Part shown: positions 51,507 through 61,893 of the stretch, in pieces | How positions within the stretch are numbered: position 1 is the stretch's first letter | Layout: each line of letters starts with the position of its first letter | Source: Paenibacillus sp. HW567 | GTDB taxonomy: Bacteria > Bacillota > Bacilli > Paenibacillales > Paenibacillaceae | DNA: 64,000 nt | Assembly: GCF_000374185.1 (NCBI RefSeq) | Contig: NZ_KB910518.1 | Location: 594,667 to 658,666 of the forward strand | Direction of reading: 5' to 3' | Program-made: the position numbers and the translations under genes | Notes under the pieces: generated by a model | What the model was told of the DNA's origin: nothing | Database searches by the model: none | The model's input: only the letters and a program-made list of their open reading frames with translations

Positions 51507-53216
51507 ATGGAATTAAGTATATTGCTGATGATCGTGCAGCTCTTTTTCGCGCTGGTCATCGGCGTTTATTTTTGGAATCTGCTGCGGGGACAGAAGACCA
51601 ACAAGACGGCGGTGGACCGGGAGTCGCGCAAGGAGCTGGACAAGCTGCGTAAAATGCGGATGATCTCCCTGACCAAGCCGCTTTCAGAGAAGACGCGTCC
51701 AGCCAGCATTTCAGATATTGTCGGGCAAAAGGACGGGCTGCGCGCCCTGAAGGCGGCGCTATGCAGCGCCAACCCGCAGCACGTTATTATTTACGGCCCG
51801 CCGGGTGTCGGCAAAACTGCGGCTGCGCGTGTAGTGATGGAGGAAGCGAAAAAGAACCCGCTGTCTCCCTTCAAAAGCGATGCCAAATTTACAGAAATTG
51901 ATGCCACAACTGCACGTTTTGACGAGCGCGGCATTGCCGATCCGCTGATCGGTTCGGTTCATGACCCCATCTATCAGGGAGCAGGGGCTATGGGGGTAGC
52001 AGGTGTTCCACAGCCGAAGCCTGGAGCCGTAACCAAAGCGCACGGGGGCATTCTGTTCCTGGATGAGATCGGGGAGCTGCATCCGATTCAGATGAATAAG
52101 CTGCTTAAGGTGCTGGAAGACCGGAAGGTGCTGCTGGAGAGCGCCTATTACAATTCAGAGGACAGCAATACGCCGGCTTATATTCATGATATTTTTCAAA
52201 ATGGCCTGCCGGCCGATTTCCGGCTGGTAGGAGCTACAACCCGCTCGCCGGATGAAATATCACCCGCACTTCGCTCGCGGTGCATGGAAATTTATTTCCG
52301 CCCCCTGCTGCCGGATGAGATTGCAGTGATCGGGCAGGATGCGATCCAGAAGATCGGGCTGAAGCCAAGCCCTGAAGCAGTAACGGTAGTACAGCAATAT
52401 GCTACGAATGGCCGGGAAGCGGTTAACATGATCCAGCTCGCGGCTGGACTGGCGCTAACGGAAGGGCGGGACACCTTGAGTGCAGCCGACGTCGAGTGGG
52501 TGGCCAGCAGCAGCCAACTGCCATTGCGGACGGAACGCAAGATTCCGACCTCGCCGCAAATCGGCATTGTCAATGGTCTTGCCGTGTACGGGCCCGGCAT
52601 GGGCACACTGCTGGAGATTGAAGTGACAGCATCCCCGGCTTCGGGCGGTCAGGGCAGACTCAACATTACCGGTGTGGTCGATGAAGAAGAAACCCGCGGT
52701 GGTTCGCGGACAATCCGGCGCAAGAGCATGGCCAAAGGCTCCGTGGAGAACGTGCTGACCGTTCTGCGCTCCATGAATCTGGAGCCTGACCGTTATGATG
52801 TGCATGTGAATTTCCCCGGCGGCACACCGATTGACGGGCCTTCCGCCGGGGTGGCGATGGCGGTTGCTATTGTTTCGGCCATCCGTCATCTGCCGGTCGA
52901 TAACACGGTGGCCATCACCGGCGAAATCGGCATTCATGGCCGGGTGAAGCCGGTGGGCGGTGTCATTGCCAAGGTCGAAGCCGCTTTTCAGGCCGGAGCC
53001 ACAACCGTGCTCATTCCCAAAGAAAACTGGCAATCGCTATTTGCCGATCTGGCCCCCCTGCGGGTGATCCCAATGGATACAGTGGAGGAAGTCTTCCGGC
53101 ACCTGTTCGGCGCCGATACGGCAGATGTGCGGCTGCCTGCGGTATCCGGGGAAACCTTCTCGTCCGCCCCTTCGCTGCTTAAGGCAGATGCTGCAGGAGA
53201 GAATGCCAAGGCTTAG
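51507..53216 (+). CDS. lonB: ATP-dependent protease LonB (sporulation-associated)
   Basis: The 569-residue membrane-anchored Lon relative has an N-terminal span (about residues 4-25). An AAA+ domain follows, with Walker A '[17 protein letters not shown]' (97-104 core) and 'GGILFLDEIGELHPIQMNKLLKVLED'. The Ser-Lys protease domain has 'GTPIDGPSAGVAMAVAIVSAI' (Ser) and 'EIGIHGRVKPVGGVIAKVEAA' (Lys). It lacks the large Lon substrate-binding N-domain, as in B. subtilis LonB, a forespore protease. AGGAGGG precedes the ATG. Confidence 0.93.
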   Translation: MELSILLMIVQLFFALVIGVYFWNLLRGQKTNKTAVDRESRKELDKLRKMRMISLTKPLSEKTRPASISDIVGQKDGLRALKAALCSANPQHVIIYGPPGVGKTAAARVVMEEAKKNPLSPFKSDAKFTEIDATTARFDERGIADPLIGSVHDPIYQGAGAMGVAGVPQPKPGAVTKAHGGILFLDEIGELHPIQMNKLLKVLEDRKVLLESAYYNSEDSNTPAYIHDIFQNGLPADFRLVGATTRSPDEISPALRSRCMEIYFRPLLPDEIAVIGQDAIQKIGLKPSPEAVTVVQQYATNGREAVNMIQLAAGLALTEGRDTLSAADVEWVASSSQLPLRTERKIPTSPQIGIVNGLAVYGPGMGTLLEIEVTASPASGGQGRLNITGVVDEEETRGGSRTIRRKSMAKGSVENVLTVLRSMNLEPDRYDVHVNFPGGTPIDGPSAGVAMAVAIVSAIRHLPVDNTVAITGEIGIHGRVKPVGGVIAKVEAAFQAGATTVLIPKENWQSLFADLAPLRVIPMDTVEEVFRHLFGADTADVRLPAVSGETFSSAPSLLKADAAGENAKA

Positions 53217-53232
53217 GTTAAGCCCGACAATT

Positions 53233-53278
53233 AACGGCTACGCCGTCCTTTTGAGGATGGCGTAGCCGTTTCTTCTTT
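53233..53278 (+). terminator. Terminator after lonB
   Basis: ACGGCTACGCCGTCC / GGATGGCGTAGCCGT (one G-T) followed by TTCTTCTTT. Confidence 0.85.
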
Positions 53279-53459
53279 ATTGGCTGATCAACATATTCCC
53301 GGTGCATGAAGCCCATAATAAGGTTTGGAGAGTCCGGGCCGCCCACGTTCAGGGCAGTGCCGGTTTGCAACAGTATGGGGCCAGTTGGTGTTTTGATGGC
53401 GCTTTTGTTAGAATGAATGCATATGACACTACTTGAGAACCATGGGAGGTGCGAAAGCG

Positions 53460-55838
53460 ATGATACAAAGTAAATCCAAGGGTCGTCGTTTTCCTTTATT
53501 GCCGCTTAGAGGTCTTCTTGTGTATCCCAGTATGGTTCTTCACCTAGATGTGGGACGCGAGAAATCAGTCCGGGCGCTGGAAAAAGCTATGGTTGAAGAT
53601 AACCTGATTCTACTCTGCTCGCAGTCAGAAGTGAATATTGAGGAGCCGGGACAAGAGGATATTTTTCGGGTCGGAACCGTCGCGAATGTGCGGCAAATGC
53701 TGAAGCTTCCAAACGGCACAATTCGTGTGCTGGTGGAGGGCGTGGAGCGGGCCGAAATTATTAATTATACGGATAATGAGGAGTATTACGAGGTCATGGC
53801 GCGCGTGCTGCCGGAGGAAGAAGATACAGACCAGCAGAGCGACGCCTTGATGCGTACGGTGCTTAGCCAGTTTGAGCATTACATCACCTTGTCCAAGAAG
53901 GTTACTCCCGAGACGCTGGCTGCCGTATCCGATATTGAGGAGCCGGGACGTCTTGCCGACGTCATCACGAGCCATCTGGCCCTGAAGATTAAGGATAAGC
54001 AGGAAATTCTGGAAACCATAGATGTCAGTAGACGTCTGGAGAAGCTGCTCGATATTCTTAATAATGAGCGTGAAGTACTGGAGCTGGAGCGCAAGATCAA
54101 CCAGCGCGTGAAGAAGCAGATGGAAAAGACTCAGAAGGAGTATTATCTGCGCGAGCAGATGAAAGCAATCCAGAAGGAGCTTGGTGAGAAGGAAGGCCGG
54201 GCCGGGGAAGCCGATGAGCTCCGCTCGCTTATGGAAGAGAAGCAGTTGCCTGAGCGTGTGAAGGAGAAAATTGAAAAAGAAATTGACCGCCTGGAGAAAA
54301 TGCCGGCAAGCTCGGCTGAAGGCGGCGTTATCCGCAACTATGTGGATTGGCTGCTGGGTCTGCCGTGGAGCGAGTCAACTGAAGACGATCTGGACATCCT
54401 CAAAGCCGAGCAGGTGCTCGATGCGGATCATTACGGACTGGAGAAGCCTAAGGAGCGCGTGCTGGAGTACCTCGCCGTACAGAAGCTGGTCAAGAAGCTC
54501 AAGGGACCGATTCTCTGTCTGGTAGGGCCGCCTGGGGTCGGAAAAACCTCGCTGGCACGCTCCATCGCCCGCTCGCTGAACCGCAAGTTTGTCCGCATAT
54601 CGCTGGGCGGCGTGCGTGATGAGGCGGAGATCCGCGGCCATCGCCGTACTTATGTTGGCGCAATGCCAGGCCGGATCATTCAGGGAATGAAGACCGCAGG
54701 AAGCGTTAACCCGGTATTTCTGCTGGATGAAATTGATAAGATGGCGGCGGATTTCCGCGGCGACCCGTCGGCAGCGCTTCTTGAGGTGCTGGACCCTGAG
54801 CAAAACAATACGTTCAGCGATCATTTTGTCGAGCTGCCGTTTGATCTGTCCAATGTAATGTTCGTGACAACAGCCAATGCCGTACACAACATCCCGCGTC
54901 CGCTTCTGGACCGGATGGAAATGCTCTTTATTCCCGGCTATACCGAGCTGGAGAAGCTGCAAATTGCCAGCCGCTATCTGCTGCCGAAGCAGCGTAAGAA
55001 CCACGGTCTGGAGGTGGCTCAATTGTCCATTGAGGACGATACCCTTCTGAAGATTGTCCGGGAATATACCCGGGAATCCGGGGTGCGGAATCTGGAGCAG
55101 CAGATTGCTGCGCTGTGCCGCAAGGCTGCGAAGCAGATTGTATCGGGCCAGAAGGAGAAGGTTAGCATTCTTCCTGCGGAGATCAAGGATTATTTGGGTG
55201 CCTCCAAATACCGCTACGGTATGGCAGAGCTGGAAGATCAGATTGGCACCGTAACCGGGCTGGCCTGGACCGAGGTCGGCGGCGATACGCTGCTAATTGA
55301 AGTCACAGTCGTTCAGGGGACCGGCAAGCTGACGCTGACCGGGCAATTGGGCGATGTGATGAAGGAATCGGCACAGGCTGCCTTCAGCTATACCCGTTCG
55401 AAGGCGGAGGAGCTGGGGCTGTCGCCGGATTTTCATGAGAAAAATGATATTCACATCCACATTCCCGAAGGCGCGATACCGAAGGACGGTCCGTCAGCAG
55501 GGATTACGATTGCTACTGCTCTTATCTCTGCTCTAACGAAACGTTATGTCTCGAAGGATGTGGCGATGACGGGCGAAATTACGCTTCGCGGCCGTGTCCT
55601 GCCGATTGGCGGACTTAAGGAGAAGTCGCTGGCTGCCCATCGTGCCGGATACAAAAAAATCCTTCTGCCGAAGGACAACGAGCGCGATCTTAAGGATATA
55701 CCGGAGAGTGTCCGCAGCGATGTGGAGTTCGTACCGGTATCCCACATGGATCAAGTGCTGCAGCATGCGCTTGTCGAGCACCATAACCAGATCAACAATG
55801 AAGCGCCGAGTACTGAAGCGCAGAGTAGTGTACATTAG
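53460..55838 (+). CDS. lon: ATP-dependent protease La (LonA)
   Basis: The 792-residue soluble Lon protease has the N-terminal substrate domain ('[27 protein letters not shown]'), a coiled-coil '[31 protein letters not shown]'-type region, and Walker A '[19 protein letters not shown]'. The protease domain carries '[20 protein letters not shown]' and '[20 protein letters not shown]', which give the Ser-Lys dyad. It degrades misfolded and regulatory proteins. The ATG at 53460 follows GGGAGGTG; a 9-codon upstream extension is less likely. The stop is 12 nt from engB, so they are co-transcribed. Confidence 0.96.
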   Translation: MIQSKSKGRRFPLLPLRGLLVYPSMVLHLDVGREKSVRALEKAMVEDNLILLCSQSEVNIEEPGQEDIFRVGTVANVRQMLKLPNGTIRVLVEGVERAEIINYTDNEEYYEVMARVLPEEEDTDQQSDALMRTVLSQFEHYITLSKKVTPETLAAVSDIEEPGRLADVITSHLALKIKDKQEILETIDVSRRLEKLLDILNNEREVLELERKINQRVKKQMEKTQKEYYLREQMKAIQKELGEKEGRAGEADELRSLMEEKQLPERVKEKIEKEIDRLEKMPASSAEGGVIRNYVDWLLGLPWSESTEDDLDILKAEQVLDADHYGLEKPKERVLEYLAVQKLVKKLKGPILCLVGPPGVGKTSLARSIARSLNRKFVRISLGGVRDEAEIRGHRRTYVGAMPGRIIQGMKTAGSVNPVFLLDEIDKMAADFRGDPSAALLEVLDPEQNNTFSDHFVELPFDLSNVMFVTTANAVHNIPRPLLDRMEMLFIPGYTELEKLQIASRYLLPKQRKNHGLEVAQLSIEDDTLLKIVREYTRESGVRNLEQQIAALCRKAAKQIVSGQKEKVSILPAEIKDYLGASKYRYGMAELEDQIGTVTGLAWTEVGGDTLLIEVTVVQGTGKLTLTGQLGDVMKESAQAAFSYTRSKAEELGLSPDFHEKNDIHIHIPEGAIPKDGPSAGITIATALISALTKRYVSKDVAMTGEITLRGRVLPIGGLKEKSLAAHRAGYKKILLPKDNERDLKDIPESVRSDVEFVPVSHMDQVLQHALVEHHNQINNEAPSTEAQSSVH

Positions 55839-55850
55839 AAAGGAAGTCTT

Positions 55851-56492
55851 ATGAAAGTTAATAGTGCCGAATTTATCATCAGTGCCGTAGGCCCTGATCA
55901 ATACCCTGTTGACGCCTTGCCGGAGATTGCTCTGGCAGGGCGCTCCAACGTCGGAAAGTCCTCTCTGATCAACCGGATGATTAACCGCAAGAATCTGGCC
56001 CGCACCAGTTCTACCCCGGGCAAGACGCAGCATATGAACTATTACCGCGTTAATGAGAGTATGTATTTTGTCGATTTCCCCGGCTACGGCTATGCCAAGG
56101 TATCCAAGACCCAGCGGGCCTCCTGGGGGAAAATGGTCGAAAAATACCTGTCCGAACGCGACACGCTGAAGCTTGTTCTCCTTATCGTGGACCTGCGTCA
56201 TCCGCCTACCAGCAATGATAAAATGATGTTTGACTGGCTTAAGCACTACGATCTTCCGCTCTGTGTGGTGGCGACGAAGGCAGACAAGATTCCCAAGACC
56301 CGCTGGCCGAAGCATGTCAAGCTTATGAAGCAGGAGCTTGGTGTGCTGCCGGGGGATCATTTCATTTCCTTTTCCTCAGAGCTTGGGCTTGGACGGGATG
56401 AATTGTGGGAGCTCATTGAGCGGCATAACCTTCCTTCCGAAGAAGAACAGCCGGCAGAGACGGAGGATCAAGGCGGATTATCGGCAGAATAG
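55851..56492 (+). CDS. engB: Ribosome biogenesis GTPase EngB (YsxC/YihA)
   Basis: The 213-residue GTPase acts in 50S subunit assembly. G-motifs: G1 '[17 protein letters not shown]', G2 threonine in '[13 protein letters not shown]', G3 '[10 protein letters not shown]', G4 'VVATKADKI' and G5 '[10 protein letters not shown]'. A short acidic tail ends the protein. AAGGAAG precedes the ATG. It follows lon as in B. subtilis (lonA-ysxC). Confidence 0.95.
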   Translation: MKVNSAEFIISAVGPDQYPVDALPEIALAGRSNVGKSSLINRMINRKNLARTSSTPGKTQHMNYYRVNESMYFVDFPGYGYAKVSKTQRASWGKMVEKYLSERDTLKLVLLIVDLRHPPTSNDKMMFDWLKHYDLPLCVVATKADKIPKTRWPKHVKLMKQELGVLPGDHFISFSSELGLGRDELWELIERHNLPSEEEQPAETEDQGGLSAE

Positions 56493-56644
56493 TGAGGAAT
56501 ACATATGTATTCTGAGGCTCCTATCCTTTTCTCCCGGTATAAGATGAATTTTCGGCGTATATCCTGTTCCTGTTCATGGGAAATGCCATAGCTCTTCATT
56601 GTATAATCATGCTAAAGGCTGTTACAAAGAATTGAGGGATGGTC

Positions 56645-57232
56645 ATGGCTCAGCGATTGGCTACAGAGTATGTGAATGCGACTTTGCAAATGACGGAATT
56701 TCAGATGAATCAGTTTCTGCTTACGGCCGATACCTGCTACATCAGCCACCGGGTGAAAATTCTGGGTGGCGGAGAACAGGAGGTTGTCCTGGAAGAAACC
56801 GGGGGCGAGGAGGTTCTTTTGTCTTTTCAGCGCAAAGGCAATATTTACGTGTGTGCGTTGACCTGCACAATAGTGAACCCTCATCTTAACAACGCAATCC
56901 GCAAGCTGTTTGTTACTTATAGAGGGACCGGAACGGTCAATAGAATTTATAATACATTCACTATGGTGTATTATTATGAGGGCGGCTCGGTCCGCCGAAT
57001 CTCGGAATTGACGCCTGTGGGCAGCAAGCTGGTCTATCAGCACAAGCACTCACTCGCGGAAATGATGCGCCTATACAAGTCTGACGCTATTGAGCGGGAG
57101 ATTGAGAGTTTACGCCATCATATTAATAGCCTACTGGATCTCCGCAATACCGTTTTAGGCGATAAAGAGATTCTAGAAGTGGACGTTCAGCTTGCGTTAG
57201 CCACGCAAAAGCTATTTGAACTGGAAGCGTAA
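56645..57232 (+). CDS. Hypothetical protein (195 aa)
   Basis: The protein is not recognised. It shows a beta-rich first half with 'VILGGGEQEVVLEETGGEEVLLSF'-like strands and 'GNIYVCALTCTIVNPHLNNAIRKLFVTYRGTG'. A C-terminal coiled-coil-like helix pair lies near residues 145-195 ('EIESLRHHINSLLDLRNTVLGDKEILEVD'). No signal or membrane segment was seen. The ATG at 56645 has GAGGG 6 nt upstream; the ATG two codons earlier overlaps that site. It sits between engB and the polysaccharide locus. Confidence 0.7.
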   Translation: MAQRLATEYVNATLQMTEFQMNQFLLTADTCYISHRVKILGGGEQEVVLEETGGEEVLLSFQRKGNIYVCALTCTIVNPHLNNAIRKLFVTYRGTGTVNRIYNTFTMVYYYEGGSVRRISELTPVGSKLVYQHKHSLAEMMRLYKSDAIEREIESLRHHINSLLDLRNTVLGDKEILEVDVQLALATQKLFELEA

Positions 57233-57335
57233 GCGATAATCTGGTTATAGTATGGCAATCATTTCCTAGTGAAATGGTTGCATTTTTTTTGCGAAATCTA
57301 TAAATGTTAGCAAGGAAGGGGCCGATAAACATCAT

Positions 57336-58118
57336 ATGATAGATATCCATAGCCACATTCTACCCTTTATCGATGACGGGGCTGCCGACTGGGAGTCGGC
57401 TCTCGCCATGGCGCAGGACGCCCATATGGACGGTATTTCCACGGTAGTAGCCACGCCTCATCATGCCAACGGAGTATACATGAACCCTGCTCCCGGTATA
57501 AGGCAAGCTGTTGAGGAGCTGAATGACAGACTCCGGCAGGCAGGTAATCCGCTGCTTGTACTTCCCGGACAAGAAATTCGCGTGTATGGGGATTTGTTGA
57601 ACGATCTGGAGCAAGGCCATTTGTTGACGCTCGCGGGATCCAGGTATATTTTGCTGGAAATGCCTTCTTCACGTGTGCCGCGCAGTATGGAATCGACCTG
57701 TCACGAGCTCCTCATTCAGGGTTTTGTTCCCGTGATTGCCCATCCGGAGCGTAACGCCGAGGTTGCTGCCGATCCTTCCCAATTAACAAGATTAATAGAG
57801 CTGGGAGCGCTAGGGCAACTGACCGCCCAGAGTGTTGCCGGAGCCCTCGGAAACAAGCTGCAGAAGCTGTCGCTGGAGCTGTGCCGCAGAAATGCTGTCC
57901 ATGTAATTGCCTCTGACGCACACGATAATCAGCGCCGTCCATTTGGATTGAGTGAAGCCTACGCGGTTTTGACCAAAGAACTGGGGCAACCAACTTCCGA
58001 CTTTTTTCGTCAAAATTCGCAGAAAATTATCCATAATGAGGAGATCATTCGAGCGGATTCTACTCAATCTCAGACAAAACTTCATAGATTGTTCGGATTT
58101 TTTTCTCGCAAGGGGTGA
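57336..58118 (+). CDS. PHP-family tyrosine-protein phosphatase (CpsB/YwqE type)
   Basis: The 260-residue metal-dependent phosphatase has the PHP motif 'MIDIHSHILPFIDDGAADWESAL' (His5, His7), 'VVATPHHANGVY', 'VLPGQEIRVYGDLL', 'PVIAHPERNAEV' and 'HVIASDAHDNQRRP'. Such enzymes dephosphorylate the tyrosine-rich tail of the BY-kinase that controls exopolysaccharide assembly. The kinase gene (61164) and modulator (60407) lie downstream. GGAAGGGG precedes the ATG. Confidence 0.9.
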   Translation: MIDIHSHILPFIDDGAADWESALAMAQDAHMDGISTVVATPHHANGVYMNPAPGIRQAVEELNDRLRQAGNPLLVLPGQEIRVYGDLLNDLEQGHLLTLAGSRYILLEMPSSRVPRSMESTCHELLIQGFVPVIAHPERNAEVAADPSQLTRLIELGALGQLTAQSVAGALGNKLQKLSLELCRRNAVHVIASDAHDNQRRPFGLSEAYAVLTKELGQPTSDFFRQNSQKIIHNEEIIRADSTQSQTKLHRLFGFFSRKG

Positions 58119-58259
58119 CCTGCCATGTAATTAGTGGTAGAATGGGTATTACTGGTTTATTGTTATTTATTATCAGAATAGTGTAGACTTAGGGGCAGTT
58201 ACTCTATCTACGCTAGAAGTAGTAGAGTTTCACATTACATACAAAGAGGTGGATGAAAA

Positions 58260-60251
58260 GTGACTTTGAAGAAGAAACTAGCAGTATCAACACTAGCAGC
58301 AAGCATGGCAGCAGCATCCCTTGCAGGTTTTCCTTTTAGCAGCGAAGGCTTGGCTAAGCAACTCGGTTTCGTAGGAACCGCAGCAGCAGCAACTAGTCAT
58401 ACCGATGTTAAGACGAAGATTAATAACATCTACGCACAGTTGACCGCAACAGAAGTAACTTATTTGAAGAACTATAAGAATGAAGTTGCACAACTGGATC
58501 AAGCAAAGTTTGAAAGTATCTTTGCTCCGGTCTTGGGCAAGATTCAACTGAGCACGGAAGATAAAGCAACCTCCTTGAAATTGTTTCAAAGCGTTTCCAG
58601 CGTAGTTTATGATGTGTATTCTAACAAAACCGATGTACTGAAAGACATCCGTTCCAATGCTGACAACGTTGCTTTGCTCAACAAAATTGCTGCTCAAGCT
58701 AAAGTTGAAGGCCTTAGCACCGACGACATTCTCGATTTCTTCTTCGCAACTAACGGCGTAGAAGCAGAGCTTCGTGCATTGCTGAACGGTAAGTCCAGTG
58801 CAGATCTGATTAATATCATTTCTAATCCTGAATCACAGAAAACTCTGGTTAGGGATGCAGTATACAAGGTTCTCGACCATAGAATTGGAACAGGTGCATT
58901 GACAGTTAGTGGTGCGGTATATAACCTGGGCATCACCGCGGATGACCTTGTGAAGACTTTTAATTATGTGAATACAGAGATCAAATCTGCTAAACCTGCA
59001 GCTCAAGCCCTTGCTTTGGCTTATCTTCGTGCTTATCCATTCACTAATAACGGTGGAAACCCTGGCAGTGGTGGAGGTACTGGTGGCGGAGTAATCACTA
59101 ATCCAACAACTACTCCGGGTGTGTATGACGTTTCCGGTTTGGTAAGTGTTGTGGGCGACAAAGCAACTTTGAAGCTGGTTGACGCCGATGTGCTCAAGGC
59201 TTTCGACGCGCTGCTTGCTGCAAACCCTGGAAAGACTGGTCTTACACTCACTTTGAACCTTGGTACTGTCAATGCTAAGACTGTAGAAGTTCCACTGTCC
59301 AAAGCTATCATTGAAGCTGCCAAAGCTAAAGGCATTGCTAACATTGCGGTTACCTTTAATGGATTGACTGTTACTATTCCGGTTGCTCAATTCAGTGACG
59401 CGGTTACGTTGACTGTAACTACAGAAGCTGACAGTACAGTAACTTCACTCACAAGCCTGAAATTGGCTTCTCAAGTTTATACCTTTGACTTGACGGTTGG
59501 CGGTGTAAAAACTTCTACCTTCAAACAGCCGCTGACAATTAAACTTCCACTTAAGGATGCTGCAGTTCTCGATAAAGAACTGCTCTCCGTAACGAAGATT
59601 GTATACGGCGCTCTGCAATTCCAAGGCGGTGTGCTTGACGGTGACTTCATCGTTGAACCTCGCGACACTTTCTCTTCTTACGCAGTGCTTGAGAATAAAG
59701 TGAACTTCAGCGACATTGCAAGTGTACAAGCTTGGGCAGGAAGACAAATTCAAGTTGTTGCCGCTAAAGGCGCAATTGAAGGTGTAGGCGCCGGCAAGTT
59801 CGCTCCGAAGAGCAATGTTACCCGCGCAGAATTCGCGAAGATGTTGATTCGTGCACTGAACCTTGAGAATAACTCAGCAACTGAGAACTTCAGCGATGTA
59901 AGCTCCACTGCCTGGTACGCTCCTTATGTAGCAGTTGCTGCTGAGAAGGGCATCATCACAGGCCGTAGCGCTTCCCAGTTCGATCCTAATGCAACGATTA
60001 CTCGTGCTGAAATGGCTACTATGATCTCGCGTGCTCTGAAATCTATCAACCCTGCAGCAACTGCAGCAGATGCTTCGGCACTGAGCAAATTCTCGGATGC
60101 AGCGAAAATCGCAGCTTCCTTGAAAGACGGCGTAGCCTTCGCGGCCAGCCACAACCTGGTAATCGGCAATGCTGGCAAGTTCAATCCTAACAATACTGCT
60201 ACCCGTGCTGAAGCTGCTGTAATCATCTATCGTACAATCAACTTTAAGTAA
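58260..60251 (+). CDS. Secreted SLH-domain protein
   Basis: The 663-residue protein has a signal peptide (about 1-45), a helical N-terminal region, and a Gly-rich linker near residues 262-280 ('GGNPGSGGGTGGG'). A beta-rich middle resembles adhesion/Ig-like repeats, and three C-terminal SLH modules (about 490-663) carry 'FSDVSSTAWYAPYVAVAAEKGIITG' and 'TRAEFAKMLIRAL'-type motifs. It should be anchored to secondary cell-wall polymer. GTG start after GAGGTGG. It lies between the CpsB-type phosphatase and the polysaccharide modulator, so it may present or anchor the polysaccharide. Confidence 0.85.
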   Translation: MTLKKKLAVSTLAASMAAASLAGFPFSSEGLAKQLGFVGTAAAATSHTDVKTKINNIYAQLTATEVTYLKNYKNEVAQLDQAKFESIFAPVLGKIQLSTEDKATSLKLFQSVSSVVYDVYSNKTDVLKDIRSNADNVALLNKIAAQAKVEGLSTDDILDFFFATNGVEAELRALLNGKSSADLINIISNPESQKTLVRDAVYKVLDHRIGTGALTVSGAVYNLGITADDLVKTFNYVNTEIKSAKPAAQALALAYLRAYPFTNNGGNPGSGGGTGGGVITNPTTTPGVYDVSGLVSVVGDKATLKLVDADVLKAFDALLAANPGKTGLTLTLNLGTVNAKTVEVPLSKAIIEAAKAKGIANIAVTFNGLTVTIPVAQFSDAVTLTVTTEADSTVTSLTSLKLASQVYTFDLTVGGVKTSTFKQPLTIKLPLKDAAVLDKELLSVTKIVYGALQFQGGVLDGDFIVEPRDTFSSYAVLENKVNFSDIASVQAWAGRQIQVVAAKGAIEGVGAGKFAPKSNVTRAEFAKMLIRALNLENNSATENFSDVSSTAWYAPYVAVAAEKGIITGRSASQFDPNATITRAEMATMISRALKSINPAATAADASALSKFSDAAKIAASLKDGVAFAASHNLVIGNAGKFNPNNTATRAEAAVIIYRTINFK

Positions 60252-60272
60252 TAAGTTTTATAAGCAAGTGGA

Positions 60273-60311
60273 GAGCCTCCTCTCGTCTATGTGAGAGGAG
60301 GCACTTTTTTA
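60273..60311 (+). terminator. Terminator after the SLH gene
   Basis: GCCTCCTCTC / GAGAGGAGGC with an 8-nt loop, then ACTTTTTT. Confidence 0.88.
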
Positions 60312-60406
60312 GCTTATATACTGAACTTGCGATTTTGAGTATGAGATTCACAAGTTCACTGTGTATAGGGTGAAATATTACAGAATCAGCTTGGAGGGAA
60401 ATTCAC

Positions 60407-61183
60407 TTGTCAGCACAAGAATTGGATCTTCGCGATTATTTCCGGATTGTTAGAAAAAGATTGTGGATGATTGTAAGCATTGTTATTGTGACGTGTATTC
60501 TTGCTGGAGTATACAGCTTGTATGTTAAAGAACCAGTATATGAAGCTTCAACGAAGATTATCGTCAATCAGACCCCTACGCAGTCAACCATAGGGCAACT
60601 TGATCTTAATCAGATCAATACAAATATTCAATTGATTAACACATACAAGGAAATTATTAAGACACCTGCCATTCTTGAAGTCGTAGCCAAGAACTATCCG
60701 CAATTCAATATTACTGCGGAAGATCTCCTCAAGAAAGTCAATGTGAGTTCCGTAAATAATACGCAGGTGATGACACTTGTCGTTCGAGATAATTCGTACC
60801 AAAGAGCCGCAGAAATCGTGAATGCCATATCACTTGTGTTCAAGCAAGAGATTCCTTCATTGTTCAATGTACAGAATGTATCCATTCTGAACGAAGCCAA
60901 GCTTAATCCGCCTGTCGCACCAGGACCCGTAGAACCCAATGTTATGCTGAACTTTGCAATTGCTTTCATCGTTTCGTTGATGGTCGGTCTAGGAATTGCT
61001 TTCCTGCTGGAGTATCTGGATGATACGTTGAAGACCGAAGAGGACATTGAGAAATATCTCGGTCTGCCGACAATCGCCATGATTACAAGACTTGGACAAG
61101 AAGAAATCAAGAGTAATGAACAAGCAGTACGAACGCAGACCAGAAAGGCGGGAGACCTCGAGCATGTCACAGCAGCCAAGTAA
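60407..61183 (+). CDS. Polysaccharide chain-length/tyrosine-kinase modulator (Wzz/YveK type)
   Basis: The 258-residue protein has two membrane spans (about residues 20-40 and 178-200) around an extracytoplasmic Wzz domain ('YEASTKIIVNQTP'). The proline-rich 'NPPVAPGPVEPN' motif precedes the second span. Its cytoplasmic tail would activate the separate BY-kinase encoded next. A TTG start follows GGAGGG. The 3' end overlaps the kinase gene by 20 nt. Confidence 0.88.
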   Translation: MSAQELDLRDYFRIVRKRLWMIVSIVIVTCILAGVYSLYVKEPVYEASTKIIVNQTPTQSTIGQLDLNQINTNIQLINTYKEIIKTPAILEVVAKNYPQFNITAEDLLKKVNVSSVNNTQVMTLVVRDNSYQRAAEIVNAISLVFKQEIPSLFNVQNVSILNEAKLNPPVAPGPVEPNVMLNFAIAFIVSLMVGLGIAFLLEYLDDTLKTEEDIEKYLGLPTIAMITRLGQEEIKSNEQAVRTQTRKAGDLEHVTAAK

Positions 61184-61850
61184 ACAACGACATCTAATTA
61201 CCGTGACTAACCCCCGTTCGCCTGTATCGGAAGCCTTCCGGGCTTTGCGGACGAACATTGATTTCTCCTCCGTCGACGAACAGATTCAGATTATTATGGT
61301 AACCTCTTCTGGGCCTGAGGAAGGGAAATCTACAGTTACTGCTAATCTTGCGGCAGCTTATGCGCAAGCAGATAAGAAGGTGCTTCTGATAGATGGTGAT
61401 TTGCGTAAGCCGACAGCTCATAAGACTTTCTCACTTAGCAACCGGCTGGGATTATCTTCACTGTTATCACAGCAGGCTGCTCTGGAGGATGTTATCCAAG
61501 AGTCTGGGGTAAACAATCTTACGATTATGACCTCTGGTCCTATTCCCCCTAACCCGGCTGAAATGATGGCCTCTAATCGTATGAGTTCAGTTCTACAGGA
61601 ATTGCGCTTAAGGTACGATGTTATTCTATTTGATACCCCTCCACTGTTAGCCGTCACAGATGCGCAGCTTATCGCTTCCAAGAGCGATGGAGTTATTATG
61701 GTAGTTAGCTATGGCAAGGTAAAGCGGGATATTGCTGCCAAGGCAAAGGCTAATCTTGACCGCGTTGGTGCGAAGATGCTGGGTGTTGTACTGAATAATG
61801 TAAAACGTAAAGCCAGTGAAGGATATTACTATTACTACTACGGGAATTAA
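61164..61850 (+). CDS. Bacterial tyrosine kinase (CpsD/CapB/YwqD type)
   Basis: The 228-residue BY-kinase has 'SPVSEAFRALRTNIDF', Walker A 'VTSSGPEEGKSTVTANLAAA', Walker A' 'VLLIDGDLRKP' and Walker B 'DVILFDTPPLLAVTDA'. It ends in a tyrosine cluster YYYYYYG, the autophosphorylation site dephosphorylated by the CpsB-type enzyme. The ATG at 61164 lies inside the modulator gene; a longer extension has no ribosome site. It controls chain length and export of exopolysaccharide. Confidence 0.92.
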   Translation: MSQQPSKQRHLITVTNPRSPVSEAFRALRTNIDFSSVDEQIQIIMVTSSGPEEGKSTVTANLAAAYAQADKKVLLIDGDLRKPTAHKTFSLSNRLGLSSLLSQQAALEDVIQESGVNNLTIMTSGPIPPNPAEMMASNRMSSVLQELRLRYDVILFDTPPLLAVTDAQLIASKSDGVIMVVSYGKVKRDIAAKAKANLDRVGAKMLGVVLNNVKRKASEGYYYYYYGN

Positions 61851-61893
61851 CATTTGTGTGTAAAGAAATTTGTTATTTTTGGAGGCACTGAAA